A DNA stretch of 64,000 nucleotides from assembly GCF_007993045.1 (NCBI RefSeq), contig NZ_VOOR01000027.1:17408-81407 (forward strand), written 5' to 3'. Below, one piece after another: positions 18,646 through 27,618 of the stretch (position 1 is the first letter of the stretch; each line of letters begins with the position of its first letter). The position numbers and the translations under genes are program-made. The DNA comes from Phaeodactylibacter luteus (GTDB taxonomy: Bacteria > Bacteroidota > Bacteroidia > Chitinophagales > Saprospiraceae). The notes under the pieces are model-generated. The model was not told the DNA's origin and did not search any database. It worked only from the letters and a program-made list of their open reading frames with translations.

Positions 18646-18650
18646 GGGCA

Positions 18651-19283
18651 TCAGTAGCTCACGAAAGGCATTTGCCGGCCGAATGCAGGGGATTCCACCT
18701 CTCTGAGGATGAAGGCGGCCAAGTCTGCCCGTCCGATTTTGGTGCTGGCATTCACGCCTACCCACCCCACGCGGTACTGCCCGCGCTCCGGCTTATTGGT
18801 CAGGCGGGGCGCGCGTACGATGGTCCAATTGAGCCCGCTTTGCTTCAGCACCTGATGGTGCCCCGCCGCGTCTTGGAGGAGGCTGGGCACAGCCAGTTTC
18901 ATAATGCTGCGGATCAGTTTGTCCGCTAGCTTGGGCTGGTCTTTTTCTGGGTAAGGCAGGCCTCCGCCGGAAAGGGAAATGATGCGCTGTAGGCCTTCCT
19001 GTTGCATAGCTTGGACGATATGGCGGGTGCCTTGTGTTTGCAGGTGTGGCGGCGACCCCTTGACCTGTCCGAAAAGGCTGACCACGATGTCTGCCCCCTT
19101 GATGGCCTGCCGCACCTCAGCGGCCTTGAGCACATCGCCTTGAAGGATGGTGAGCCCTTGCTGCGGATGGGGTATTTTAGAAGGGGTACGGGCGAGCGCT
19201 TGAACGGTATGCCCGGCTTCGAGCGCTTTGCGAAGGAACTGCCGGCCGGTCTGCCCGCTGCCGCCGAATAGTGCGATGGTCAT
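18651..19283 (-). CDS. NAD(P)H-binding SDR-family protein
   Basis: The 210-residue atypical SDR has the Rossmann motif FGGSGQTGRQFL at residues 5-16, the strand GADIVVSLFGQ, and a central SGGGLPYPEKDQ in the place where many relatives have the active-site Tyr/Ser. Such NmrA-like proteins reduce or sense NAD(P). It is divergent from an HxlR regulator 109 bp away, a common arrangement in which the regulator controls the redox enzyme. I start at ATG 19283 (MTIALFGGSG), because upstream in-frame residues are unlike the family. Confidence 0.87.
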   Translation of the reverse strand: MTIALFGGSGQTGRQFLRKALEAGHTVQALARTPSKIPHPQQGLTILQGDVLKAAEVRQAIKGADIVVSLFGQVKGSPPHLQTQGTRHIVQAMQQEGLQRIISLSGGGLPYPEKDQPKLADKLIRSIMKLAVPSLLQDAAGHHQVLKQSGLNWTIVRAPRLTNKPERGQYRVGWVGVNASTKIGRADLAAFILREVESPAFGRQMPFVSY

Positions 19284-19343
19284 AAGCGTGGATTTTAAAA
19301 GGGTTGAAAATTGATTTTCTCTTCTAGTGTGCATAAAATTAGG

Positions 19344-19376
19344 TAGGTTTGCAGTACAGGCCTATTTTAGCAGTAC
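19344..19376 (+). promoter_or_regulatory. Putative hxlR-type promoter with paired GCAGTAC sites
   Basis: TAGGTTTG (19344-19351) matches the Bacteroidota -7 box for the plus-strand regulator. Two identical GCAGTAC heptamers (19351-19357 and 19370-19376), 19 bp apart, overlap and follow the expected start of transcription. This is where an autorepressor such as an HxlR protein could bind. The operator role is inferred from position only. Confidence 0.4.
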
Positions 19377-19392
19377 TAACCTTTTTGTAAGT

Positions 19393-19728
19393 ATGGATAA
19401 ACCACCAGTGCCCGTCACTGCCCGCTGCCCTGTAAGGACAGCGCTCGAGCTATTGGGCGGAAAATGGAAGCTATTGATATTGTACCAGCTGGAGCAGAGC
19501 CCTGCCCGGCTTTCTGCCCTTAAAGCCCGCATACCCGACATCAGCGAAAAGATGTTGATACAGGAGCTGAAGGTGATGGTGGACAGCGGGCTGGTGCACC
19601 GGAAGAACTTTGGGGAAGTGCCGCCCCGGGTAGAGTACCGCCTTACGGAAAAAGGGCGCCTGGCTATGCCGGTCATAGCCGCATGCAGGGCGTTTGGGCA
19701 GGCTTATGTACGTGGGCTGCGCGAATGA
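19393..19728 (+). CDS. HxlR-family winged-helix transcriptional regulator
   Basis: The 111-residue protein has the family core CPVRTALELLGGKWKLLIL (residues 10-28), LIQELKVMVDSGLVHR in the recognition region, and the wing PPRVEYRLTEKG. One Cys (Cys10) sits in the N-terminal position that in relatives senses electrophiles or oxidants. I start at ATG 19393 (MDKPPVPV). It is divergent from the SDR gene and probably regulates it. Confidence 0.9.
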   Translation: MDKPPVPVTARCPVRTALELLGGKWKLLILYQLEQSPARLSALKARIPDISEKMLIQELKVMVDSGLVHRKNFGEVPPRVEYRLTEKGRLAMPVIAACRAFGQAYVRGLRE

Positions 19729-19925
19729 TGCGGAGCAGTGGCCCTTGGGGCCAGACCCGCTGATGAAGCGGGGCCGAGCAGGCTTGCGAGCTGCGCAGCG
19801 TAGTGGCCCCGGTTTACGGGGCGCGCCCTCATCCTTTGCACGGGGGGCACAAAAGTGGGGAAAGGGCAGGTTGTCCTTTGCAGTTTTGGGTATAGTCATT
19901 CACTTCCATAGATGGAGAAAAAAGT

Positions 19926-20954
19926 ATGCAGATCAATTTAAGGGGACTGGGCTTGTTATGGTGCCTGCTGGCATTGGCTGCTTGCCAAAAAGGAGGGGGG
20001 GTGCCCCCACAGGTGGCGTATTACCACTGGAAGTCGGTGGTAGATCTATCAGCGGGCGAAGTGGAGCGGCTGAACGGCGAGGGCGTTAGGCGCTTGTATG
20101 TGAAGTATATGGATGTAGACTGGGAGGGAGGGCAGGCTGTGCCCAAGGCGCCTGTAGAATTCAGGGGGGACGCCTGGCGGGCATTTGAGATAGTGCCGAC
20201 GGTGTTCATCACGAACCGGACTTTTCTGGAGGGGGCAAACCCCCGGGTGCTTGCAGGGCAGGTAGCGCGTTTTTTGTCTGAGGCCAATGAGGCCAATGGG
20301 GCAGCGCCAACGGAATACCAATTTGATTGTGACTGGAGCGGGGCGACGCGCCTGCCCTATTTTGCTTTTTTGGAGGAGGTCAGGCGCCTGCTGGGCGGGG
20401 CCGCACTTTCGGTGACCATCCGTTTGCATCAGTTGCGCTACCCTGAGCAGGCAGGGGTGCCACCGGCCGACCGCGGGGTGCTGATGTACTATAATATGGG
20501 GGATATCAGCAGCCTGGAGGAGCCCAACAGCATACTGAACAATCGTACGGGCGCGCGCTATCTGCAGGCAGGGCAGGGCTATGCTTTGCCGTTGGACTAT
20601 GCCCTGCCGGTGTTCTCTTGGGTACTGGCCTATCGGCTGGGCGAGCTGAAGTTTATCCTCAATCAGGCTGAATGTGCGGCGCTAGATACGCTGGCCGGGG
20701 TTGAAAAATTGAAGGAAGGGCAATATCAGGTGGGGCAAAATACGTACTTTGGCTATCATTACCTCAATGCTGGCGACCGGCTGCGCTGTGAGTCGGCTAG
20801 CTTAGCGGCTCTGGAAGAGGCGGTCCGTCAGCTCAGCAAAATCCAAAACCAAAGTGAACAACTCATCTTTTACCACCTCGATGAAAAAGCCTTGGGCGGG
20901 TATCCGCCGGGCCTGGCGCAACACCTGGCTGAGCAGCTTGCTGGTGCTCAGTAG
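19926..20954 (+). CDS. Lipoprotein of unknown function
   Basis: The 342-residue protein has a lipoprotein signal peptide ending at LAAC (Cys20). The mature part alternates predicted strands and helices (RRLYVKYMDVDW, YQFDCDWSGATRLPYFAFL, LSVTIRLHQLRYP, GVLMYYNMGD), a pattern that suggests a TIM-barrel hydrolase-like fold. I do not recognise the family. Its 3' end overlaps the next gene by 74 bp, so the two are probably translated as a coupled pair. Confidence 0.75.
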   Translation: MQINLRGLGLLWCLLALAACQKGGGVPPQVAYYHWKSVVDLSAGEVERLNGEGVRRLYVKYMDVDWEGGQAVPKAPVEFRGDAWRAFEIVPTVFITNRTFLEGANPRVLAGQVARFLSEANEANGAAPTEYQFDCDWSGATRLPYFAFLEEVRRLLGGAALSVTIRLHQLRYPEQAGVPPADRGVLMYYNMGDISSLEEPNSILNNRTGARYLQAGQGYALPLDYALPVFSWVLAYRLGELKFILNQAECAALDTLAGVEKLKEGQYQVGQNTYFGYHYLNAGDRLRCESASLAALEEAVRQLSKIQNQSEQLIFYHLDEKALGGYPPGLAQHLAEQLAGAQ

Positions 20955-23229
20955 CGCGTGGGGGGCATTGGCCTGTGGGCCAGCCGATTATTCTTTTCAC
21001 TATTTCAACCTCTTCGTGCCGGAATGGATTTTCGGGGAGGAGTACAGCCCTGCGTTTTATACCACAGATGGCTACTACAGCATCTGGTCTGAGCCGGACT
21101 ACAAGCGGGCCAATCTGGAAGCTTGGAAAGCCCTCATTGGGCAGCAGGTAGAAGCGCCGGTGCTGGAGCGTATCCTTTACAACACTTACCCTGAGGGGCT
21201 GTACGATATAGAGCGGGCCGACCTGGTGCGGGAGCACTTGTACAAAGGGGGTGCCGGAGGGGCAAAGGCTGAGGCAGTGAAGCGCTATTTGTTGCTGGCC
21301 TTGGAGATGGAGCGCCTGGCAGACCGGCCAGTGGATAGCTGGGGCTATGGCGGCCAGGAGCGCATGCCGCAGCAGGAAGCGCAGCTGCTGATCGGCCGGA
21401 TACAAGAAGCGATGAAAAGGGAAAAAGTGGGCGAGCTCAAAGACCGATATGCGTTTCAGCTGATCAAAGCCTACCGGTACAGCGGGCAGCCCGACCTGGC
21501 GCGGGCCGCCTACGAGCGCCACTTTGCAACCCAGGACAAGCTGGGGCTGATCGGGTATTGGGCAATGGACCACTACGCTGGCCTGCTGCTGCAGGATGGC
21601 CAGAACGGAGCCGGCTACTACCATTTCCTGAAGGTGTTCCGGGATGCCCCGAGCCGTAGGCACAGTGCTTACTACAGCCTCAATATTGGCACAGCCGCGG
21701 ACTGGGATGCGACCTATAAGCGTTGCAAAAAAAAGGAGGACAAAGCATTGCTCCACTTCATCCGGGGCACCAAGGATGGGGTGCTGGCGCTGGAGGATAT
21801 GCGCGCAATTTTTAGCCTGGTGGGCAACCACGAATGGCTGAAGATTGTCATGTCGAGGGAGATCAATAAGCTGGAGAGCGACAACCTGGAATACTATTCG
21901 GAACAGCCCATACAAGACCTGATGGCTAAGGCCAAGGCAGGGGAGAGCTTGCTGAAGAATGCAGACTACGATGAGTATGTAGGAGAGCTGTTGAAATTTG
22001 CGAATACGGCCCTGATCAACAACCCGGGCGATGGCTTTTGGCTGGTGGCCAAGGGCTATCTGGAATTTTTGTCGGGGCAATTGGACAATGCGGCCCTGAC
22101 ACTGGAAAGGGCCAAGGGGCTGGAAAAGCCTTTTTACCGCATACAGGCAGAAGTGCTGCTGGCGATACAACTGTTGCAGGCGGAGGAGCCTCTGACAGTA
22201 GCCCAAGAAAACCTGATGGCCGAGCAGGTGGTCGAAATATTTGAAGACGAACGCACACAGCTCTACACCGACCGCAACAATCAGGAGTTTATCCTTGATT
22301 TGCTGGCGGCGCGCAAGGAAGCAGACGGGGATGCGCTGCTGGCCCGGATGCTGAGGCGGGAGGAGTTCAGTACTTACCGCATCAGCCCAGAGCTGAGCCA
22401 GATAGAGGATTTGTTGGCACGGGTGGAGGCAGATGATTTCACCCTGCTCGAACTGCTTGCGCTCAAGCATTTTGTAGGCAATGCCTCCCCTTGGTACACC
22501 TTCAAAGTGGACCGGGCTACGGCTATGGGGGAGATCAGGGGGGCAGTACTGGAGGCCAAAGCCCGCGTGCTGATGAGAGACCCTGCCCGCTTGGCCGAAG
22601 CGTCAGCGATTTTTGAGGCCCTGCCTGCGTCTTTTGACTTCCCGCTCGCCCACAACCCTTTCAACAGCAGCCTGAACGATTGTGTGCACTGTGGCAGCAA
22701 CACCAATGCCCGGCAGACCCGCAATGAGTTTGTGCGCAAGCTGGCGGAAATTTATGAAATCGCCATGCAGACGGGCAGTGCTACGGATTATTACCTATTG
22801 GGCAATGCCTACTACAACATGACGTATTTCGGCCCGGCTTATTATGTCATGAATTACTACCGCAGTGGGTCTTCTTTTGACGGCTTTACGGACTGTTCGG
22901 TGGCCTTAGGTTTTTATCAGGCGGCTATGGAGGCTGCCCCGGATTTGGAGTTAGGCGCCAAAGCTTGCTTTATGGCCGCAAAGGCTGAGCAGAACAACTA
23001 TATCTTGCAGCGGGCGGCCAATCAGCCAGCAGATGAGTATTGGTGGGGGAAGTGGGAGATCTCTACTTGGCCAGAGAGCGAAGGCTATTATGAAGACTAC
23101 CTGCAGGAAATTGCCCGGGACGGGCACCGGAGCTATTTTGAGAAGCTTACGGCCCAGTACGCAACAACGGATTTCTACAAGCAGGCGGTGCGCGAATGCA
23201 GTTACCTCTACTATTTTGTGAGCAATTGA
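20881..23229 (+). CDS. Large secreted protein, partner of the preceding lipoprotein
   Basis: The 782-residue product starts at ATG 20881 (MKKPWAGIRR), inside the end of the upstream gene. It has a long basic N-terminus, a hydrophobic stretch and a likely cut near GALACGPADY. The body is helix-rich with TPR-like repeats (PDLARAAYERHFATQD, GYLEFLSGQLDNAALTLERA). A CVHCGS motif near residue 610 could bind a metal or form a disulphide. No family is recognised. A start nine codons upstream (20854) is also open. A terminator follows at 23298. Confidence 0.75.
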   Translation: MKKPWAGIRRAWRNTWLSSLLVLSSAWGALACGPADYSFHYFNLFVPEWIFGEEYSPAFYTTDGYYSIWSEPDYKRANLEAWKALIGQQVEAPVLERILYNTYPEGLYDIERADLVREHLYKGGAGGAKAEAVKRYLLLALEMERLADRPVDSWGYGGQERMPQQEAQLLIGRIQEAMKREKVGELKDRYAFQLIKAYRYSGQPDLARAAYERHFATQDKLGLIGYWAMDHYAGLLLQDGQNGAGYYHFLKVFRDAPSRRHSAYYSLNIGTAADWDATYKRCKKKEDKALLHFIRGTKDGVLALEDMRAIFSLVGNHEWLKIVMSREINKLESDNLEYYSEQPIQDLMAKAKAGESLLKNADYDEYVGELLKFANTALINNPGDGFWLVAKGYLEFLSGQLDNAALTLERAKGLEKPFYRIQAEVLLAIQLLQAEEPLTVAQENLMAEQVVEIFEDERTQLYTDRNNQEFILDLLAARKEADGDALLARMLRREEFSTYRISPELSQIEDLLARVEADDFTLLELLALKHFVGNASPWYTFKVDRATAMGEIRGAVLEAKARVLMRDPARLAEASAIFEALPASFDFPLAHNPFNSSLNDCVHCGSNTNARQTRNEFVRKLAEIYEIAMQTGSATDYYLLGNAYYNMTYFGPAYYVMNYYRSGSSFDGFTDCSVALGFYQAAMEAAPDLELGAKACFMAAKAEQNNYILQRAANQPADEYWWGKWEISTWPESEGYYEDYLQEIARDGHRSYFEKLTAQYATTDFYKQAVRECSYLYYFVSN

Positions 23230-23297
23230 GCCAGCGCTGATGCTGGCTCATGCCTCAAAAGTGAGCTGGCACCGCGTTACGGTTTGTAAAACAGAAT

Positions 23298-23338
23298 AAA
23301 GCCGGGCTTACAGCATGCTGCAAGCCCGGCTTTAGATT
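23298..23338 (+). terminator. Rho-independent terminator after the 20881 gene
   Basis: The perfect 12-bp stem AAAGCCGGGCTT (23298-23309) pairs with AAGCCCGGCTTT (23322-23333), with loop ACAGCATGCTGC, and is followed by AGATTTT. It lies 69 bp after the stop. Confidence 0.85.
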
Positions 23339-23346
23339 TTAGCGCC

Positions 23347-23515
23347 CTAGTGCCTCAATCCATAAACCCTTGACACCCCAAGTTTTGTTCTTTTCCGCCT
23401 CCTCTTCGTTAAAGAACCGCTCCTTTAGCTCGGGCTAAAGCCGCGAACCTTCGCCTTGATTAGCCGGAAAACAACTCCAACTTAAGCATCAGAGATTGAT
23501 GACTTAAGGCACTAG
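23347..23515 (+). mobile_element. CTAG element (169 bp, MITE-like), copy 1
   Basis: The element is bounded by CTAG on both sides, with terminal inverted repeats CTAGTGCCTCAATCCAT and ATGACTTAAGGCACTAG. The inside holds the conserved blocks CTCTTCGTTAAAGAACC, the hairpin CTTTAGCTCGGGCTAAAG and the hairpin GCGAACCTTCGC. It has no open reading frame. This is the most diverged of the four subfamily-1 copies: its inner stem has lost pairs (TCCGCCTC on the left against TAGCCGGA on the right). Confidence 0.85.
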
Positions 23516-23525
23516 GGCTCGAAGG

Positions 23526-23936
23526 TTAGCCATCAATCTTGTTGCCGATTTCCTTCAGTGTGCTGCTGACATCAGATTTGAAGCCCTGCCAGCCTTCCTT
23601 GGCCTGCTGCCCGAGCGCTTTCATCTGCTTGTCCAGGTCTTGGCTAAATGCTTTAAGCTGATCCATTTCTTCCTGCAGCTCAGCTTTGGCCTCTTCGCTC
23701 GCATCGGCCATTTGGCCTTCCAATTCGTTCATCTTTTCTTTGATATCTTCCTTGGCCCGCTCGATTTCAACTTTCAGCTCCTCTTTATCAGAACGGAAGG
23801 CGTCAGCAACGTCGTTCCCGGCATTTTCCAGGTCCTCTTTGGCATCCTCCATGGTGTTGCTGCCGTTGTTGCAAGCAGTGAAAGCGAGGGATACGGCAAA
23901 TACGAGGAGCAAGCTCCAGATGGCATTGGTTTTCAT
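23526..23936 (-). CDS. Small coiled-coil lipoprotein
   Basis: The 136-residue protein has a lipoprotein signal peptide ending at FTAC (Cys22). It is followed by an almost uninterrupted charged helix (residues 30-136; repeating EDLENA, EELKVEIERAKEDIKEK, AELQEEMDQLKAF) that should form a coiled coil. It may span the periplasm or brace the envelope like Lpp-type proteins, but the role is inferred. I start at ATG 23936 (MKTNAIWS). Its stop is 10 bp from the CTAG element. Confidence 0.8.
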   Translation of the reverse strand: MKTNAIWSLLLVFAVSLAFTACNNGSNTMEDAKEDLENAGNDVADAFRSDKEELKVEIERAKEDIKEKMNELEGQMADASEEAKAELQEEMDQLKAFSQDLDKQMKALGQQAKEGWQGFKSDVSSTLKEIGNKIDG

Positions 23937-24531
23937 AAAATGTTGTGTTTTGGTTTGTGGAGTTGAAGGATGCGGGCATAGCGCCCTGAGCACACAATTA
24001 GCAGCTCTCCTTTTTACTCCGGTAATTTGAAAGATGACACCCTAAGAGTACGGGATGTCAAAATCACAAGTTTGATGTATCAGGTACACCGATAAAACGG
24101 GCGGTTTTGCGCAGATGTTCGTTCGTGGCAAAGATTATCCTCGGAGGGGCACAAGCCAGATTGTCGTTTTTTTGGAGCCTGCCCCCTCCGCAAGGATAGG
24201 GGCCTGCCCCTGCCCAACGGGCAGGTGCCGCTATGCTACGGGGCTCGCTGTCCGCTCGGCCCCTCGCCCTACAGGCGTCGGGTCTGGCCTTCGGCCACCC
24301 CTCCGCAGCGCTAGGCCAATGCCAGCCTAAAGTCTGAAAAGCATAAACGCCCGCGACATTTTGGTTTACGCCTCCCCGGTGCGCGCGCTGGCCTGGCCAA
24401 TAAGTTAGCAGATGTATGTATATTCAGCCATCAGATCTTGATGCATCGGGCCAGTGTAGTGGTTGACATGAGCTACTTCAGACCTGTAATGCCCCCCGGC
24501 GCATCAATGCTATCAGCCAATCTATTTGACC
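23937..24531. other. 595-bp spacer between divergent genes, with one REP-like copy
   Basis: REP-like copy 3 occupies 24156-24326. The remaining parts (23937-24155 and 24327-24531) show no gene, stable hairpin or exact promoter box that I can support. Confidence 0.5.
24156..24326 (-). repeat. REP-like repeat, copy 3 (long variant)
   Basis: Reading right to left, the copy has the full set of blocks: GCATTGGCCTAGCGCTGCGG, the long central variant with GGCCAGACCCGACGCCTGTA, CGAGCGGACAGCGAGCC, the GCAGGGGCAGGCCCC tail, and the end AAAAAAACGACAATCTGG. The 40.8-kb and 53.3-kb copies share the long centre. Confidence 0.88.
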
Positions 24532-26037
24532 ATGAGAACTCTTGTTGCCTTCCTGAGCCTATTGTTATGCATAAGCAGCTGCGAGCCGGCTGCTGTGCCC
24601 GTTGAGGAGCCTGCACAGCCCGCTCCTGCCCCCCGCCCGCCTGCACCTGAAGTGGCGGCTGCGCTGCACGAAGCCTACCCCGCTTACCGGGAGGCTGCCA
24701 TCCAAGACCGCCGTTTTAAGCACGAAGACATTGAGCCTATCATCGCTTCTCTGCCGGCACCTTTCCGGGTAAAGCCCATTGGAGAGTCTGTAGAAGGCCG
24801 GGCCATTTATGAAGTTGCCATAGGCAAGGGGGAGACCCCGGTGTTGCTGTGGTCACAAATGCATGGAGATGAGCCAACGGCTACGATGGCCCTGTTGGAT
24901 ATTTTCCGCTTTTTCCAGGCCTCGGGCGATGGGTTCGACAGCCTCCGCGATCAGCTTTTAGAAGAGCTCACCCTTCATTTTATCCCCATGCTGAACCCCG
25001 ATGGAGCAGCGAAATATGCCCGTCGGAATGCCCTTGGGATAGACCTCAACCGCGATGCCCTACGGCTTCAGAGCCCTGAATCGGTGATTTTGAAAGCCGC
25101 GCGCGAGCGCACGCAAGCGGCATGGGGCTTCAACCTGCACGATAAAAACCGCTATTATGCAGCGGGCAGCCAACCTAAAACTGCCGCAGTCTCTTTTTTG
25201 GCGCCAGCCTTCAACCCAGAGAAAGATATTAATGAGGGCAGGGGCAATGCCATGCAGCTGATCGTCTTGATGGACGAAGTGCTGCAGGGGTACATCCCAG
25301 ATCAGGTAGGGCGGTATGATGACACTTTCGAGCCTCGTGCTTTTGGGGACAATATCCAGAAATGGGGCACCAACACCATACTTATCGAGAGCGGAGGGCT
25401 GAAGGGCGACCGCGAGAAGCAGTACCTCCGGCAATTGCACTTCACCATATTGCTGACCGCTATGCAGGCTATTGCTACTGACGGGTACGAGGAATGGCCA
25501 TTGGCGGGTTACGAGGACATCCCGTTCAACGACGGGGGCGCTTTCCACGATCTGCTCATCCGTGGCGCGGCATGGGAGCATGAGGGCCAAACCTATACCA
25601 TCGACCTGGCCTTCCGGCAGCGGGAAGTAGGATATGGCGATTACCGCTCCTTCTATCATCGGGGAAGCATTACTGACTTAGGAGATTTATCTACTTACCA
25701 TGGCTATCAGGAGCTGGAAGCCACCGGGCTGCAGGTCAGGCCGGGCAAGGTTTACCCCAAAGTGTTCCCTGCTCTTAGCAGCCTCCCCAAAAGCGGGTTG
25801 AAGAAGTGGCTGCGGCAAGGGTATACGACATTCGAAGTTGAAGGCAAAGTGGACCCTGCGCTTACAGCCGGCTGGCCTGTGGAGGTGGTGCAGGCTGGCC
25901 GTGCCACCGCCAATCGGGTGGAGCTTTATACCAACCCTTCCCTTTTGCTAATGCGGGATGGAGCCCCTGCTTTCGCCATCATCAACGGGGCGCTTTTTGC
26001 CTTGGAAGGGGAGGAGTTGGATTTGATCGATTTTTAG
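24532..26037 (+). CDS. M14-family zinc carboxypeptidase lipoprotein
   Basis: The 501-residue exported protein has a lipoprotein signal peptide (LCISSC) and a Pro-rich linker. The M14 site is visible: HxxE in QMHGDEPTATMA, the substrate-binding NPDGAAKYARRNALGIDLNRDA, the third zinc His in NLHDKNRYY, and a candidate catalytic Glu in TILIESGG. A C-terminal region of about 150 residues has no recognised family. I use ATG 24532, since only a TTG lies two codons earlier. The next gene starts 10 bp after the stop, so it probably heads a three-gene transcript to 27618. Confidence 0.88.
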   Translation: MRTLVAFLSLLLCISSCEPAAVPVEEPAQPAPAPRPPAPEVAAALHEAYPAYREAAIQDRRFKHEDIEPIIASLPAPFRVKPIGESVEGRAIYEVAIGKGETPVLLWSQMHGDEPTATMALLDIFRFFQASGDGFDSLRDQLLEELTLHFIPMLNPDGAAKYARRNALGIDLNRDALRLQSPESVILKAARERTQAAWGFNLHDKNRYYAAGSQPKTAAVSFLAPAFNPEKDINEGRGNAMQLIVLMDEVLQGYIPDQVGRYDDTFEPRAFGDNIQKWGTNTILIESGGLKGDREKQYLRQLHFTILLTAMQAIATDGYEEWPLAGYEDIPFNDGGAFHDLLIRGAAWEHEGQTYTIDLAFRQREVGYGDYRSFYHRGSITDLGDLSTYHGYQELEATGLQVRPGKVYPKVFPALSSLPKSGLKKWLRQGYTTFEVEGKVDPALTAGWPVEVVQAGRATANRVELYTNPSLLLMRDGAPAFAIINGALFALEGEELDLIDF

Positions 26038-26047
26038 CCCAATACAA

Positions 26048-26668
26048 ATGATACGGAAAAGCACCTCTTTTTTACTTCTTTTATCGGCAGCCTTATCATT
26101 GGGTGCCCAAATTGACAGACCGCCTATGGAGCCCAAAGATAGTTTGCCCTTTTCTGATATTACCAAAGTGCCAGGGCATTATCACGCTTCTGCCATGGCA
26201 GCACGGATGGTAGAGGGGCTCGGTTTTAGGTACTATTGGGCTACCGAGGGGCTGACAGAAGCGGACCTGGCCTACCGCCCCAGCCCCGATGGGCGTACCC
26301 TCGGTGAAACCCTGGAGCACCTCCTCAGCCTTTCGGAAATGGTCGCCAACAGTGCCCGGCAGGAGCCTAATGTCCGCCCCGCTGAGCCCGTTCGGCTTGG
26401 GCTGCCGGCCATGCGCGAGCGGACTTTGCGCAACCTTGAATTGGCGTGTGATACCTGGCTCAGCGCAGCAGCTGATGACATGGCAGCCTACGATATGCAA
26501 TTTGAGCGCTCAGGCGCAAAATCATCGGTGCCTTTTTGGTACCTCATCAATGGCCCCGTGGCAGATGCCATCTGGCACGTAGGGCAGGTGACGGCTTTTC
26601 GGAGGGCTGCCGGCAACCCGGTCCCGCCGGGGGTGGATTGGTTCAAAGGGAAACCTCCAGGGCAATGA
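26048..26668 (+). CDS. Exported DinB-family (DinB/YfiT-like) protein
   Basis: The 206-residue protein has a signal peptide (cut near SLGAQ), which is unusual because most DinB four-helix proteins are cytoplasmic. Metal-ligand His residues are visible in GHYHASAMA, TLEHLLSL and AIWHVGQVTAFRRAAGNP. Members of this superfamily act as metal-dependent thiol S-transferases or hydrolases; the reaction here is unknown. Its TGA overlaps the next gene's ATG (ATGA), indicating translational coupling with the oxidase. Confidence 0.83.
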   Translation: MIRKSTSFLLLLSAALSLGAQIDRPPMEPKDSLPFSDITKVPGHYHASAMAARMVEGLGFRYYWATEGLTEADLAYRPSPDGRTLGETLEHLLSLSEMVANSARQEPNVRPAEPVRLGLPAMRERTLRNLELACDTWLSAAADDMAAYDMQFERSGAKSSVPFWYLINGPVADAIWHVGQVTAFRRAAGNPVPPGVDWFKGKPPGQ

Positions 26669-27618
26669 ACAGGGCTATCGTCATAGGAGCCGGCGTTTCA
26701 GGCTTGACTACTGCCATTGTGTTGCAGGAAGCGGGCTGGCAGGTGGAAATCCGGACAGCAGCGTTGCCTGGGCAGACCAATTCTGCTGTTGCAGCAGCCA
26801 TTTGGTTCCCTTACGCTGTAGAGCCGCTTGAAAAAGCCAATGCATGGAGCACGGAGACTTACCATGCCCTTAAGGCCCTGGCCGGGGAGCCGGGCACAGG
26901 TGTCAGTATGACGGATTTCCTTGTCCTTACCCGCCCAGGCCTCGACCATAGCTGGAAGGAAGGGCTGCCTAAAGGGGCCGTCCGCGCGGCCGCACCGGCA
27001 GAATTGCCTGAAGGCTACCAAATGGGCTATATCGCCCAAGTCCCTCTGGCAGAGTCTCCTGTCTATCTGCCATACCTGCAGCGCCGCTTGGAAGCTGGGG
27101 GCGGGCAGATCAAGCTACAGGAAGTGAGTACCGCCGGAGCTTTACTGGACGAGTGCAGCTTGGTGGTCAATTGCTCAGGGCTTGGCTCCCGCGAGCTCTT
27201 CAGGGATGAAGGAGTGTATCCTATCCGGGGGCAGATTTTGAGCGTGGAAAAGCCAAAGTCAGCCCGTTCAGCAGTAGATTCTATGGACAAGGGCCACCTG
27301 GCCTACCTCATCGTCCGCAGCAATGATATGATCATGGGCGGGACCGACTATGATGGCGATTACAACACCTCGCCTGTTGCGGCAGATACAGCAGAGATAT
27401 TGAGCCGCTGCCGCCGCATACAGGCTGATGGGCCGCCCCCCCGTATCAACCGGGCATTGGCTGGGCTGCGGCCAGGCCGTAGCGCTATCCGTTGTGAGGC
27501 CGAGGCAGGAGCCCCCATTATCCACAACTATGGGCATGGCGGCGCAGGGGTGACGGTCAGTTGGGGCTGCGCCCGGGAAGTGCTCAGGCTCGCACAGCCG
27601 TTTGGCGGGATGGCTTAG
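26665..27618 (+). CDS. FAD-dependent D-amino-acid-oxidase-like oxidoreductase
   Basis: The 317-residue protein has the dinucleotide-binding motif GAGVSGLTTA (residues 8-17), the DAAO-type YPIRGQILSV, and the C-terminal signature HNYGHGGAGVTVSWGCA. By family it oxidises a D-amino acid (or related amine) to the 2-oxo acid with release of H2O2. The start ATG 26665 overlaps the DinB stop. Its TAG overlaps the stop of the convergent MbnH-like gene by four bases, with no terminator between them. Confidence 0.88.
   Translation: MNRAIVIGAGVSGLTTAIVLQEAGWQVEIRTAALPGQTNSAVAAAIWFPYAVEPLEKANAWSTETYHALKALAGEPGTGVSMTDFLVLTRPGLDHSWKEGLPKGAVRAAAPAELPEGYQMGYIAQVPLAESPVYLPYLQRRLEAGGGQIKLQEVSTAGALLDECSLVVNCSGLGSRELFRDEGVYPIRGQILSVEKPKSARSAVDSMDKGHLAYLIVRSNDMIMGGTDYDGDYNTSPVAADTAEILSRCRRIQADGPPPRINRALAGLRPGRSAIRCEAEAGAPIIHNYGHGGAGVTVSWGCAREVLRLAQPFGGMA

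Noticed and set aside
20863..22470. 535-codon open frame antisense to the large secreted protein gene
   Set aside because: It is a mirror frame of a real gene. The product is rich in Gln, His, Leu and Val without domain pattern, while the plus-strand product has a signal peptide and repeat structure.
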